Assembly: GCA_018340375.1 (NCBI GenBank)
Contig: JAFFJZ010000088.1
Location: 186,001 to 250,000 of the forward strand
Length of the DNA: 64,000 nt
Direction: 5' to 3'
Origin: Gonatopus flavifemur
Taxonomy: Eukaryota; Arthropoda; Insecta; Hymenoptera; Dryinidae
Part shown: one piece after another, positions 52,220-63,286 of the stretch
Layout of the letters: every line of letters starts with the position of its first letter
How positions within the stretch are numbered: position 1 is the stretch's first letter
Position numbers and translations under genes: made by a program
Notes under the pieces: generated by a model
Seen by the model: the letters and a program-made list of their open reading frames with translations, nothing else
What the model was told of the DNA's origin: nothing
Database searches by the model: none

Positions 52220-53597
52220 GTCATTTTATAACGGTGGGGTTTGAATCATTTATTGAAACGGAAACGAAATAAAATATTCAACACTAATCGGGAATTGAAA
52301 ATACTATTCTGAGATCACTGTTCTTGAATAAAATGTAAAAATTGAGCATGTTTAAAACAAAAGTGCAAGTATATAATCATCGTTATTTTTGCATTCAATC
52401 ACAGAATCATTTCAATGAATGATTCAAACTTTAATATAATAGTGATTTTTAATTTGGTATTTATTGATCCTAAATTTGATGTACACTCCTCAGAGACGTC
52501 CAAAAAGCTTAAAACAATTCCTCCGCCTCCATCGAAGTATCAAACACGGCCCGATCAGAAAAACAGATCGATGTCTCCAAAGACTCTCAAGCCTCTTACG
52601 GATGCAAAAAAAAATGGAGCAAGGATGGTAGGTTTAACGAGTTTCAATTGCTATAACATATAAAACTATGTTTGCAGCTTCTTTCACGCGAATAATAATT
52701 ATGTTCCTTTCATTCATTTTAGATTGCTCAAGGAAGTCCAGGAAACGAAGAAAATATGCCAATTGAGCATATAGATGAAGCCGAAAGTAATGTCCCTCCT
52801 TGTTTAGAAGGGCATCCATTTTCTATTCAACTCTTTGAGCCCGATGATGAAGAAATCCACAAAATAGATGAAAAGACAGATAAATATACAGATGAGAAAG
52901 AAGAGGATGAAGGGGAAGAAAATATAGCTCCTCTTACATCTAAAAACAAAAAATTCCACAAACAAAAGATTGATGATGCGGATAATGGTATTCTTAGTAG
53001 ATTTTTTATAACTTTGTTTTTCTTGATTTGGATTATATTAAAAGATTAGTCATTGACACATTGGCTGCAGCGTGTACTACCGATTGTACTTCATATTCCC
53101 TTGAAGAAGCCACCTGTAATGATGGCGAAAAGTCGGCAACCAACCGATACAAAACGCGGTTCCATTCCGGAATTTTAAAATCTGTACCGGTTGTACGTAT
53201 TATACATATTTTTTAGACGCAGCCGCAGCCTATGTGTCAATTATGTTTTACCTCAGTTATATACTTATTACGCATTGCAAAATAAAATTTTATTCTTGAA
53301 ACTTTTTTTACGTGGAAACCTACTTTCGTATTAATTTTGTTCAATTATGTTATCAGGTGGGAAAATCCATAAACCATCATCGCAATTCTCTCGAACTTCA
53401 CGGGATTCCTCAAATGATCTTCCTGCGAAAGATCACCCATTCGAAGAAGATGCTAATAATTCGACGAGTCCAGTAACGTTAAGTGAGTAATATGTTTTCG
53501 TTACTGTGCCCATTACAACACAGCGGAGTGTGTAATAAATGTGGCAGTTCATGCACGCATTCCCAATATATGCTTCTCTTACACTTAGAAGCCTTAA

Positions 53598-54259
53598 GGG
53601 CTCATATACCCCTGCACGCGCTGAAAACTACGTGAATTATAAAAATTATCATGAAGGTCATATGGTGAAAAAAAAAAGTATATTGTTGATGCCACATTTT
53701 TCATAAACTTTTTAACTATAAGAAGGAAAATTAGAAAACAAATTTCTTCATATTAACATTTTTTTTTTTTTTGTATAAATGGACGCCTGGTGAAAATCAT
53801 AGCACCTCCTTGCCTGCATCGTAATTTCCCCAAAAATTATGCAATCCGCGAAAATGACAAAGAATCTTGGAGAGTTTTCCAAAAATAAGGACATTACAGT
53901 ATTTCAAACTTTTATCATAAAAAATTAGTGTTGAATGATTTCTAAAAAATTGTCCAACCAAGAAATCCAAAAAAAACCTCCCGATAAACTATAGAGCAAG
54001 AAATTATCAAGATTTTAAAACAAGAATAGTTGAAAAATATCAAAAATTGACTGAGTATCGTGCAGACAATGTCTACAAACATAGTATCGCAAGAAACGCG
54101 TTTAAAGTTTCTGGGAGGTACAATCTGAAGTTACGGCTATTCTCCCATTCCAGCTTTGTACTGAACACCTTCTTCCATCATGTATCTTCGTGATCTTTAT
54201 AGTGTTTTTGAGATAGAGTTTTTAAAAATTATAAATTTATATGGGGGGTATATGAGCCC
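53598..54259. mobile_element. piggyBac-like non-autonomous element
   Basis: A 662-base element running GGGCTCATATACCCC to GGGGTATATGAGCCC, flanked by TTAA on both sides, the piggyBac target. No transposase. It lies in the intron before exon 54370 of the DUF4806-like gene. Confidence 0.87.
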
Positions 54260-55270
54260 TTAAATGATTTTTACACAACTTCATGATTCATTCATAACAT
54301 TTTTTGTTCAATTGAATTAACTGATTATAGTTATACATTATACATATACAACATTCTTTCTCATTTTAGATACTTTGAATAATAATTTGATGAAGTTGCG
54401 AGAAGAATTATATGAATTTCGTGTTGAAATGAGGAACAAGTGGAGTAAAAATAAGAACAGAATAATGGATATACAAGCCGTTTGAAGAAATAAGCCTCAA
54501 AGTAATGGCAAGAATACAGTACCTACAGACTTATTACCCGATCTCCCTTTAACAACTGAAGAAGATTACAAAGATTTCAATGACAATTTGTCAAATGACT
54601 TAGAATTACGTCAGTGTTTTGTAAATATGGTTAAAAAAAAACTATTTCATATTTCTTAGTAGCACAGAATATTCATAAAAGGTTCTGAGAATGTTTATAA
54701 CATACCAAATATTTTATGTGCATTCATAGAATATTATCCGTATGCTTGGTGTTACTTGAGATCAATTCGTTGATTTAATGAAAACTTTGCTTTTTTTATA
54801 GCAAAATAAAATTAAAAATATAGGAGGTACTACTACGCAAAATGTAGTGTCCAATATAATGACATGCATCTTCACTTTAGAATTGGCACACAAAGTGTCA
54901 TGGACTGGAGCTAAAGGTTCCATTGCGATGGAAGGGACTCCTATCGCCAATATCGTAGTAGGTAAGTGCATTCTTATGACAAAATCAAACATTTATCGGA
55001 CTGTCTGATGTGAATGTACTCAAAATATATATGGAATACATGTTCTTAGTATAACTTTTCATTGAGATAAAAATCGTAAAGCTTTTCATGAGATCTCATG
55101 GAGATAGAATCAATCTATACATTAATTAATGGTCAGTGTTTTGAGCCAGATGCAGCAGACAAACATTTCTCATTTTTTAGAGGTTGAATGTTTTATATGA
55201 ACAGCTTTTAAGATTTTTGATCGCATATTCAGGTGTTTCCGAAATTTTTATCAAGTTCATTGTGATTATT

Positions 55271-55700
55271 CCTTCGTGTACACACTGGGCGGTAACTGCC
55301 CATGAGTCAAATTCTATGCTCTGTGCTTTTGTGGTTCAAAAAGTGTGAGGATATGGATAGTATGGTATACGAATTCTAATAGCTAGAATTTTCAATATTT
55401 CAACAATCATAGCATGAATTTCCAATCAACAGCATTCGAGATTGAAAAATTACGACTTTGTTCATACCAATACTGTTGTCTTTTCAAATTCACAAAATTA
55501 ATGTATTTTTCTAGGTACCAAGAACATTATATTTCAGATTAAAAATCATGTGAATACATTTCTGAAATATTCAAGCACACATGAGTTTTTTGGTTGTTGT
55601 ACAGTTGATAATTTCAAAAATACAGTTGTCCTAAACTAGGTGGTTACCATCCAGTGTGTGCACTCAACGATTGAAAAAATAAGTGTGTACACGAAAGGTT
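55271..55700. mobile_element. short inverted-repeat element
   Basis: Ends CCTTCGTGTACACACT and the complement of CCTTTCGTGTACACACT, within the last intron of the DUF4806-like gene. Confidence 0.6.
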
Positions 55701-55921
55701 ATGGTTATTGTTATTGTTATTGTTATTGTTATTGGAGAAGTTGATTTCTGTATTGTATATATATTGATACAACCATATTTTCCACAGGAGTCGTTAGTCA
55801 TATCAAAGGGTATGGGCCAGATTGCACCGTTGTTTCAATTATAAAGCATATCAAAAACTGGCTTCAACACGCAGGCGACAAGATGAGATACAGACTTCAA
55901 AAATCCTCTGCATCTAAATAA

Positions 55922-56786
55922 CTGAATTAAATCATTATATGTTCTGGTCAATTTATAATATATTAAATTATTATCATTATTATTATATATCCATATGTAT
56001 ATATATATATATATATATAGAAGCATAAACGATTCAAAGAATAAATTAATCGTTAAAATTGTTTCTTTATCTGAATGTATATTTTTTACACTACATAAGA
56101 TTCAACCAATATATATTTGCTGTATATTCCACCTTTCTGCACATTTGCTGTATGTTTTCTTTTTTTTCTTCTGAAAAAAATGTGTCGAGCATGATATATT
56201 TTGTCTTTTGTAATTTCTGATAGATTAATAAATGTATCATAAAATACGAAATACAAAATATATCATGTTCAGAGAAATGTCGAAAAAAAGTAAAAAAATA
56301 TATAGCGAATGTGCAAACAGAGAGAATATAAGCAGAATCTGATAGAGATACGGAATATTCACAAAAATGTATTTCGAATGCTTTCACCGCTAGGCATGTT
56401 CAATATAAATTAATCACAAATGTTGATTGCACAATTGATTGCCTGTCATCTGAAAGATCTCGTTGAAATAAGGATATGGTGAGGATCAATTTTGGATGCA
56501 CATAAGGCAACTATTCAGAAAATACTAACGTCGGGACGCTAGCTATTTCATATGGGCCAGTTCATTTCAAATATATTAAATACATTCGTTCAAACTGAGT
56601 TGGTGAAGATTCTGTCAACTACCAGAGATCTTTAGGAACTTAATTTGTATAAATTGAGTAGTTTTTCAATAAACTAGTCAGTGCGGAATAACTAACGTTT
56701 CGGCGCTAGTATCCAGTTGAGATGTCTTTTAGATTTCGGTTTGCTAGGTCGGATTCACAATTTCCAAGATATTATCTTGTGGACAT
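55922..56786. other. no gene seen
   Basis: AT-rich with a TA microsatellite at about 55997-56020. Complementary phrases near 56150-56330 (ATGATATATTTTGT and ACAAAATATATCAT) form an imperfect hairpin. Confidence 0.45.
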
Positions 56787-56790
56787 TTTA

Positions 56791-57116
56791 AGGACACTCA
56801 AGTATTAAGAGAGGGCGGAGGGGGAATGCGAATTTTGCGCAGACTTTTCTCAAAAAGTACGTAATTAATACAAATTTGAAATAAATAATGATGAACTACG
56901 TCCCTTAGATTGCGCTCTATCCAAGATTTCGAATTTCCCAATGATTTTTTAGCCTTAAGAAATCATTGGGAAATTCAAAATCTTGGGTAGAGCGCAATCT
57001 AAGGGACGTAGTTTATTATTATTCATTTCAAATTTGTATTAATTACGTACTTTCTGAGAAAAGTCTGCGCAAAATTCGAATTCCCCCTCCTCCCTCTCTT
57101 AATGCTCGAGTTCCCT
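56791..57116. mobile_element. TTAA-flanked hairpin MITE
   Basis: Nearly perfect arms of about 155 bases (56795-56953 and 56962-57112) surround a loop of about 8 bases. TTAA lies at both edges (TTAAGGACACTC and AGTTCCCTTAA), suggesting a piggyBac-type non-autonomous element. Confidence 0.78.
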
Positions 57117-57123
57117 TAAAGGC

Positions 57124-57412
57124 TCCCAACGAATATCTTAAATATATCTAAAATATATCTATAATACATCTACAAGACATTTAATAGATATCTAAAAGAC
57201 GTCTACGAGACATGTTCAAGACTTGATCGAATAAGTCTAAAACATATCTTCCGCAAGACCTTTTTAAGATGTCTTAAACTTGTCGAAATTAGTCGCGTAA
57301 GACATCTTTTAGATTTCTAAAAGACATCTTCGAGACCTTTTTGCAAGACATCTTCCGAAATTGCGAGATGTCTTTTAGATATCTAAAAGATGTCTTTTTG
57401 TTTGATTGGGAT
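57124..57412. mobile_element. AAGATGTCTT word-array element
   Basis: Ends TCCCAACGAATATC and the complement of ATCCCAATCAAACAAAAAG. The inside is filled with AAGACATCTT, TTTAGATATCTAAAAG and AAGATGTCTT words. Confidence 0.72.
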
Positions 57413-58250
57413 GCCATAATGTTGATCGGTAATATGTATATATATCTATCACATTTGAATATGTCCGTTAATAGCGGTGTGAAATCGTGCTCTCAGTCTT
57501 GAAATCATCATTGGGTATATCCGTTGGAATATTCCGTAAAATTGAAGCAGCAGATTCATACATCATCACGTATTGAAAAAGGTTAGTATGGTATTATTTA
57601 ATAGTGATTTGATTTTATGAGTAAAGTGAACATTAATCTGTACGCAGTGAGGTGCATTTTTATAAACATTTTCTAATATGAATAACAGTTGTGGGTAATT
57701 TTTTTCACGATCCGAATATTTCTATAAATTAGTTGGTTTTCTAATTACTGTAGTTTTGCACAAAATCCAAAGTGAGTACGTTGGAAAAATTGAACTCCCA
57801 ATTCTAACCTCTAATTATCCAGAACCATCATTTTACAGCTATGAAATCGTTCACTGAAACATACTAGGAATAATATACAATTATCACAACAAATGGAATA
57901 ATGAATTGAGTGAAACTAGAGTCGTCATTCACGCAAATTTTAAAAAATCTACTCCCTCCAATGATATATCTGTTGTGGGCAACATGTAGAAAAAATAGTA
58001 GACCAAGAACTGAAGATTTCCCTGTATTAAATTATCAATTCGTCCCAATTAAATTATTCAAAATTCAGTTGCATTGTTCCCTCAATATAGATTCATTCAT
58101 CTATCGAAGAGAATGGAGACCTTCAGCGAACGTTCGTTTAACCTAAAATGAAGCTGTGCACATTTAACGATTTATCCAATGTTCGTGAAACATAACCTGA
58201 GCCCAAAATGAAACCTAATTTCACTCAGATTCATTGCATATTAGGGAGTG
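57413..58250. other. no gene seen
   Basis: AT-rich sequence without recognisable repeats. Upstream exons of the gene at 58695 may lie here, but I could not support any. Confidence 0.4.
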
Positions 58251-58391
58251 AATCCCTGGTTAAAAGAATCCATTGAATCTGACAGAGAAGATTTGATTGG
58301 ATTTGGCCAGAGCATTGTACAGGATTCAATGGGATTTGGCAAGAAGCGATGAGATTTGGCAGGAATCAATTGATTTTTCAACCAGGGATCA
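58251..58391. mobile_element. TCCCTGG-type short element
   Basis: Ends ATCCCTGGTTAAAAGAATC and the complement of ATCCCTGGTTGAAAAATC. The inside repeats GATTTGGCA and GAATCnATTGAATC-like words. Confidence 0.7.
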
Positions 58392-58694
58392 GATTTGATT
58401 TTATTTTTCGCCCTGTTCTCAATCTGGTCTTGCTTTCCAAATTCGCATTAAACCTGATATTAACCTTCTTCCAACCTGATCCAATTCTGATTCGTTGCGG
58501 ATTACAGAGTGAATCAGACTTTAGAAAGTATCAAAATTTTTCTACGTCAGGAATCTTTTTCTAAAATCAACCTAAAAGTGATTTATTTGACTTTTGCTTT
58601 CTTGGAGCTGTTTTTGAAAATAATCAATTTATGGAATACGAATTTTGTATTCATGTTGTATAATGTATTCTATTAACATGAGACTGTATTGCAG

Positions 58695-59500
58695 GAACAA
58701 GTACACTGATATTTTAATGATGGGAGGGTGGAAAGTAGTTTTAGATGAAGCAGGGAAAATGATAATCCAAAACGGTTGCATTTTAGTACAAAGTTACAGC
58801 GGTGAGCATGTTTTTATTAGAATTTAACATAATGCGTGTTCATATGAATTCATGTGCACATTATCATTCATTATTTCATAGATGGAAACACCAAGTTTAT
58901 ACCATTGATGAATAAAACCCACGTGAAGGAAAAAACAGGGAACAATCTCCTGTTTACACCTAAAACAGAAATAAATACAGGCATGTACGATTTATACAAC
59001 TCATACACCCATGAATGGAATGCAGTGTACAAACATGATAATTATCCTACAGGTGGAAATGTTAATCCGATTGCAACAATTAATAAAAAACAAGTATGCA
59101 AAAATACTTTGGATGATTCGCCGCTTTCACGTCAATATCGAACTGATGCAAGTATGTACATTCAAATAATCCATCCATCCATTGCTGGAATATATACCTG
59201 TACAGCACAACAATCAATTCTCCACCGTGGACACCAGTGGAATAGAGGTGGAGAATCGGTGGAGAAACGGGCGCCGTGGAAATGAGAGAGACTCTCCGTT
59301 GAAGCAACGGAGAAATGTACGTTCCCTGTCATGGTGTCTCTACCAATATGAATGTTATTAAAAATACAGGAAGTGAAGATTTCTGCGTCACTTCTCCGCG
59401 GAAACGCAGACAACGCGTTGTCTCCCCTGTAAAAACGAAATCATATTCAAATCGATTGATGGTGCAAACCCAGCAAACAATCCTTCGGCCAACATTCTGA
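58695..59500 (+). CDS. exons of an unrecognised gene with 31-33-residue repeat units
   Basis: Exon 58695-58801 (MMGGWKVVLDEAGKMIIQNG) follows TTGCAG and ends at GTGAGC in phase 1. Exon 58882-59151 follows TTTCATAG and ends GATGCAA before GTATGT, also phase 1. It contains two units, NTKFIPLMNKTHV and NVNPIATINKKQV, each followed by a polar stretch ending near an Ala. A possible last exon, 59370-59500, keeps phase and encodes TSPRKRRQRVVSPVKTKS, a nuclear-localisation-like stretch, then a stop. A TE fragment lies in the intron (59190-59330). Related units lie downstream at 61463 and 61878. I do not recognise the protein family. It could be host or transposon-borne; upstream exons are missing. 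Confidence 0.5.
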
Positions 59501-59754
59501 ACATCCATAATGTTATCAGAAAGGTGTTGAAATGATCTCTAATTTTTTTTATCTTTCTGATGTTTTTCCAAGAGTTCTGAATGCTATCGAAGTTCTAATG
59601 GTAAAAGATATCATGGATAACTTGAAGAAAGCATTTGAAACTCTTAAGAAAGACATCAGAAAGTTTACAGAAATCGTCGCATTAGAGGTCATTTCGACAT
59701 CTTTCTGATAACATTATGAAACTTTCAAAAGAAGATCTCAAAATGTTTACTGCC

Positions 59755-60215
59755 CATACGAAAAAGTTCCACTGAAATATCTATGAGAAATCTCTTTAAA
59801 AACTCTGAAAGTCCTGTACAGACTTTTTTCAGAGTTTATCAGAGTTTTTTCAGAGAGTGAGGATGAAATTGCACTCTGAACAAATTCTCACAGAACTCTG
59901 AACAATTTCTGAGATTTTTCTGACTATTACAAAAATTTTTCAATTTTCAAACACTTTTTTCACATAGGGTATTTGAATATACCGTGTGAATCTATTTATA
60001 GGGTTTCAGTAGTCAGAAAAATCTCAGAAATTTTCCAGAGTTTTGTCAGCACTGTTTCAGGGCGCGATTTCGTCCTTACTCTCCGAAAAACTCTGAAAAA
60101 ACTCTGAAAAAGCTCTGAAAAAAGTCTATACAGGATGTTCCAAACATATGAGATTTTTCAGTTTTTTCAGAGATTCTTCATAGTTATTTCAGCGAAATAT
60201 TTCCTTACGGGTGGG
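59755..60215. repeat. hairpin with word array CTCTGAAAAA
   Basis: Two large arms (about 59755-59950 and 60000-60215) are complementary, from ATACGAAAAAGTTCC to the outer CCTTACGGG. Each repeats ACTCTGAAAAAACTCTG-like words. Confidence 0.7.
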
Positions 60216-60312
60216 AGTCTCTGATTAAATATGGTTGAATTTAGAATCATTCAGTCCTCGAACAGCTAATTAAAAATCTGCACATTACTCATTAGAAAAA
60301 TTTCTTTTCAAG

Positions 60313-61166
60313 AGGTAACACCACTGTGACCTACCACTTTCAAGTGCTTAGTTTGGTATTTTTTTTAGGAATGGGTTGGGTTGAGACAAAAAAAAGCTTT
60401 TGGGCTATAATTGGCATGTATTTGAGTGAATAAAAAAATTTTTTTGTGTAACAAAAGATACAAAATGGCGGTGCAAGAGTAGCTTGAGTACTAGTGATTT
60501 TTACCCGAGTTACTCCACTGCATGCAGTAGAAGTGTCCTGAATTTGATCATGGAACAAAACATGAAAGTTTTTCATGAAATATATTAGTTTTTGCACCGA
60601 AGTACCCAGGGAAATTGAAAAATTCGAAATTGAAAAAAAGTTTCATTTTTTGACCATAATTTTCATTGTAAAAAGTTGAATATCTTTTTTAATTCTTAAT
60701 CAATCAAAAAAAACTCAGGTGCTTCGGCGTTAAATCTATTTAAGAAGTTACAGTTAAAATTTCAAGTCGATTGGACAAAAATTGCTTGAGTTATACTGCG
60801 TGCAGATTTCAAAAACACTGTTCCGAGAAAAACGCATCAAAAGTTTTTGGTATCATTGACTTCTCAATGACTTGAGACATTTTTCACATACCACTAATCA
60901 GCAATACCTGCTCCATACAGTTGCCCTTCTTTGTTGGTTTCAAAAGATAATAAAATTGATGAAAAAGAAACTAACAATAACAGAATTGCATTGCCAACAG
61001 CGTTTTTCGGCTTTTAGAGAGCTTTTAGAAAATTGCTTAAAAAACCTTCTGAAAAAAAGTTTTTCAGCTGTAAACGAATTTTTATCATATTTTTGAGGGT
61101 CTGAGAGATTCTTTAAAGCCAAAGAAAGAAGATTGAATTTTTGAAAGTGTCACAGTGGTGTTACCC
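60313..61166. mobile_element. inverted-repeat element of about 850 bp
   Basis: Ends GAGGTAACACCACTGTGAC and the complement of GGGGTAACACCACTGTGAC, with a further matching CACTTTCAA. No transposase and no clear target duplication. Confidence 0.72.
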
Positions 61167-61462
61167 CTCAATAAAAACCAATCATTTTGATGACTCCTTT
61201 TTACAGGGTATTTGCTATGAATTTCTGCTTATGATTCGATCATCACGAATGTTTATGAGAATATATTCATAAGTATTCATGATGAAATATAAGCAGTAAT
61301 CCATAGCACTTGTTGGTTCACTCATAACTAAACCACTAAGTAATATTTATAAATATTCTGTTGCACAATTCCATAACGTTTTATAACAAGAACAGTTTCT
61401 CATGAATTGCCATGAGAACTTAACCAGCCTGTGTATGAGAAAAATTGATTATTATTTCACAG

Positions 61463-61555
61463 GTAAAAATATTGAGCACGTCACATCGATTGATAAAAAA
61501 CAAGTATTCAAAAAGCCTTCTTCATCGTTTTCGTGTGAATACCAAATTAACGCAA
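61463..61555 (+). CDS. repeat-unit exon, 31 codons
   Basis: A 93-base exon flanked by TTTCACAG and GTATGT, entering and leaving in phase 1. It encodes KNIEHVTSIDKKQVFKKPSS and SFSCEYQINA, parallel to the unit VNPIATINKKQVCKN of exon 58882-59151. The donor context (GCAAGTATGTAC) is identical to that of 59151. Confidence 0.55.
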
Positions 61556-61603
61556 GTATGTACTATCTGCATAATCCATCTATTCATTGCTGAAATGTAA
61601 TGT

Positions 61604-61853
61604 CCCTGCTGAAAATACCATACAGGTAATTTTCTGTCAGGATTTGGTCGGTTTTTGTCCCTGGCATGGTGATTCCTGACAAAACCAGACAGGATTTTGA
61701 CCGGAATCTGTCAGGATCTGTTCGGTTTTGTCTGGCATTCCAACAAAACCGAACATTGGTATGGATTTTGTCGGTTTTTGTCCCAGCCTGACCAAACCAG
61801 ACCGGATTTTCACCGGAATCTGTTTGGATCTGTCAGGGCATTTTGAACAGGGG
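61604..61853. mobile_element. TCCCTG-type word-array element, word GACAAAACCGAACAG
   Basis: Ends CCCTGCTGAAAATACC and the complement of CCCTGTTCAAAATGCC. The inside repeats GACAAAACC, GGTTTTGTC, CTGTCAGGATCTG and ACCGGAATCTGT. Confidence 0.72.
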
Positions 61854-61944
61854 TACTACAATTATTACGTATTACAGATAAGAATTCCAAGCTTATCCAA
61901 TTGATTAATCAAAAACGAGTATTCGAAAATCTTTCTGATGATTC

Positions 61945-62525
61945 CATTGAGCTCTATGATATACTGGACTGCACACTCCCTAGTAAACTATCGTCAGAGA
62001 GAGGAACGCATTAGCGTGAAAGAGATGAGTTGCACAAAAGTAGTACCTTCGCTAAAAACATCAATGATTTTCATGATGTTTGTAGCGAAGGTAGTAGTTG
62101 AAAGGGTAACGCGATCTTTGTCACACATTCACTGTTTCTTTCTCTCTCTGACGGAGAATTTCTACACTGAGAAAAATGTTCTCTTGTACTAACCAAACAG
62201 TTTTGTTGATATATGCCCAACCAACGAATTAATTTATTGTAACCAAATTTTGGTTCAGGTAACCAAATTTTGGTTCAGGTAACCAAATTTTGTTGTTGTG
62301 ATAAACAAGAAATTTTGTTTATATATACCCAACCAAACCAGTGTAGTGGAGACATTTTGGTTAACTATACTAAAAATTTTGTTATATCAACAAAAATTTG
62401 GTTGTACTGAACAAATATTTTGTACATTTAATCAAAACACGATTTGGTTGAGATAACGAAATCTGTTTTCTCAGTGTATTGAATATCTGGGGAGTGCGCA
62501 CTCCAGTATATTATAGATCCCAATG
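61945..62525. mobile_element. hAT-like non-autonomous element in the repeat-unit exon
   Basis: Ends CATTGAGCTCTATGATATAC and the complement of CATTGGGATCTATAATATAC, with GATGATTC directly repeated on both sides (perfect 8 bases). It contains the CACTG-type element at 62165-62476. Confidence 0.85.
62165..62476. mobile_element. CACTG-type word-array element, word ACCAAATTTTGGT
   Basis: Ends CACTGAGAAAAATG and TTTTCTCAGTG, with TA on both sides. The inside repeats AACCAAATTTTGGTT and AACCAAA/TTTGGTT about 12 times, including two exact tandem copies at 62250-62285. Confidence 0.85.
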
Positions 62526-62857
62526 GATGATTCACTGCGTTCATGTCAATACCAACTAAACACGAGTATATGAAATTTATGTGATTGATTGGCAGAACGT
62601 AATGTATATACGATATTTGATAAAAAAAAAAAAATATAGAGAACAATCCAACATTCAGAAGACTTTTATTATCGGTTTAAACGTAGTTTCTGAAACTGGA
62701 ATTGCTCATCCGGTATCATGAATTCACGATAGACTCAATCGCTTCTTATCATTATTCATAGTATTTGAGAGAGATGTATATTGTTTTATCGTGGAAACTT
62801 TATAGGAGAAATGCCATTTATCTGACAAAACACGATTATATGTTTGCAAACAATTAA

Positions 62858-63089
62858 CGGGATACCAGCGACCCATGGGTAAGACAAAGACACAAAAAAA
62901 ACGATTTCTGACAAATTATTCGAAAATGAAGCAATAAAATGAAAATATCGCTCTTTACAGACCATCTTTATGCATTGAAAAAGGTCTGTATTGAGCGATA
63001 TTTTCATTTCATTGCCTCATTTTCGAATAATTTGTCAGAAATCGTTTCGTTTGCGTCTTTGTCTAACCTATTGGGTCGCTGGTATCCCG
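62858..63089. mobile_element. piggyBac-like hairpin MITE
   Basis: Runs CGGGATACCAGCGACCCA to TGGGTCGCTGGTATCCCG with TTAA on both sides, and arms of about 110 bases. The core shares AAAATATCGCTC with 6190-6392. Confidence 0.87.
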
Positions 63090-63093
63090 TTAA

Positions 63094-63286
63094 TACCTCT
63101 TTTATAGGATTTTCATGATGAGACATATCATACATTTCTCTCAAATCCTGCAGAAAACGACAAGAACCGATAGTCTATCTTGAATTCACGAAACTGCATG
63201 GAGGGTTCCTGTTCCAGAAACCACATTGAAACCGATAGAAAAAATTGTATCGTCTTCTATGGGAAATTTTTAGCAGGCAAGACTCC
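63094..63286. other. no gene seen
   Basis: Short unique-looking stretch between two elements. Confidence 0.4.

Larger units (their letters stand above)
50516..55921 (+). pseudogene. DUF4806-like multi-exon gene with an internal stop
   Basis: Exons: 50516-50930, 52494-52627, 52723-52987, 53357-53482, 54370-54629, 54802-54961 and 55788-55921, all GT-AG and in frame. The N-terminus (FYVITWEQYCSAVPAIWL, VKPADTWSVCNCKKILGPYD) and C-terminus (LPLTTEEDFKDFNDNL, VVSNIMTCIFTLELAHKVSW, NIVVGVVSHIKG) follow the layout of insect DUF4806 proteins. The middle is low-complexity and acidic, with a GAT repeat coding poly-Asp at 50836-50900. An in-frame TGA at 54483-54485 follows MDIQAV and is the only lesion seen. 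The ATG directly follows a splice acceptor, so an upstream exon is spliced to it, probably the Tnp2-like exon ending at 49708. Function unknown; probably the second product of that transposon. Confidence 0.7.
61878..62565 (+). pseudogene. repeat-unit exon interrupted by a hAT-like insertion
   Basis: It starts after ATTACAG with NKNSKLIQLINQKRVFENLS and DDS, is cut at 61944 by a 581-base insertion, and resumes at 62534 with LRSCQYQLNT before GTATATG. Without the insert and one 8-base duplication the exon is 99 bases, phase 1 to phase 1, like its neighbour. In the present sequence the frame runs into the insert. Confidence 0.6.

Noticed and set aside
58349..58564. Open frame rich in Phe/Leu
   Set aside because: It overlaps a TCCCTGG-type element with repeated GATTTGG/AATC words and has no recognisable domain.
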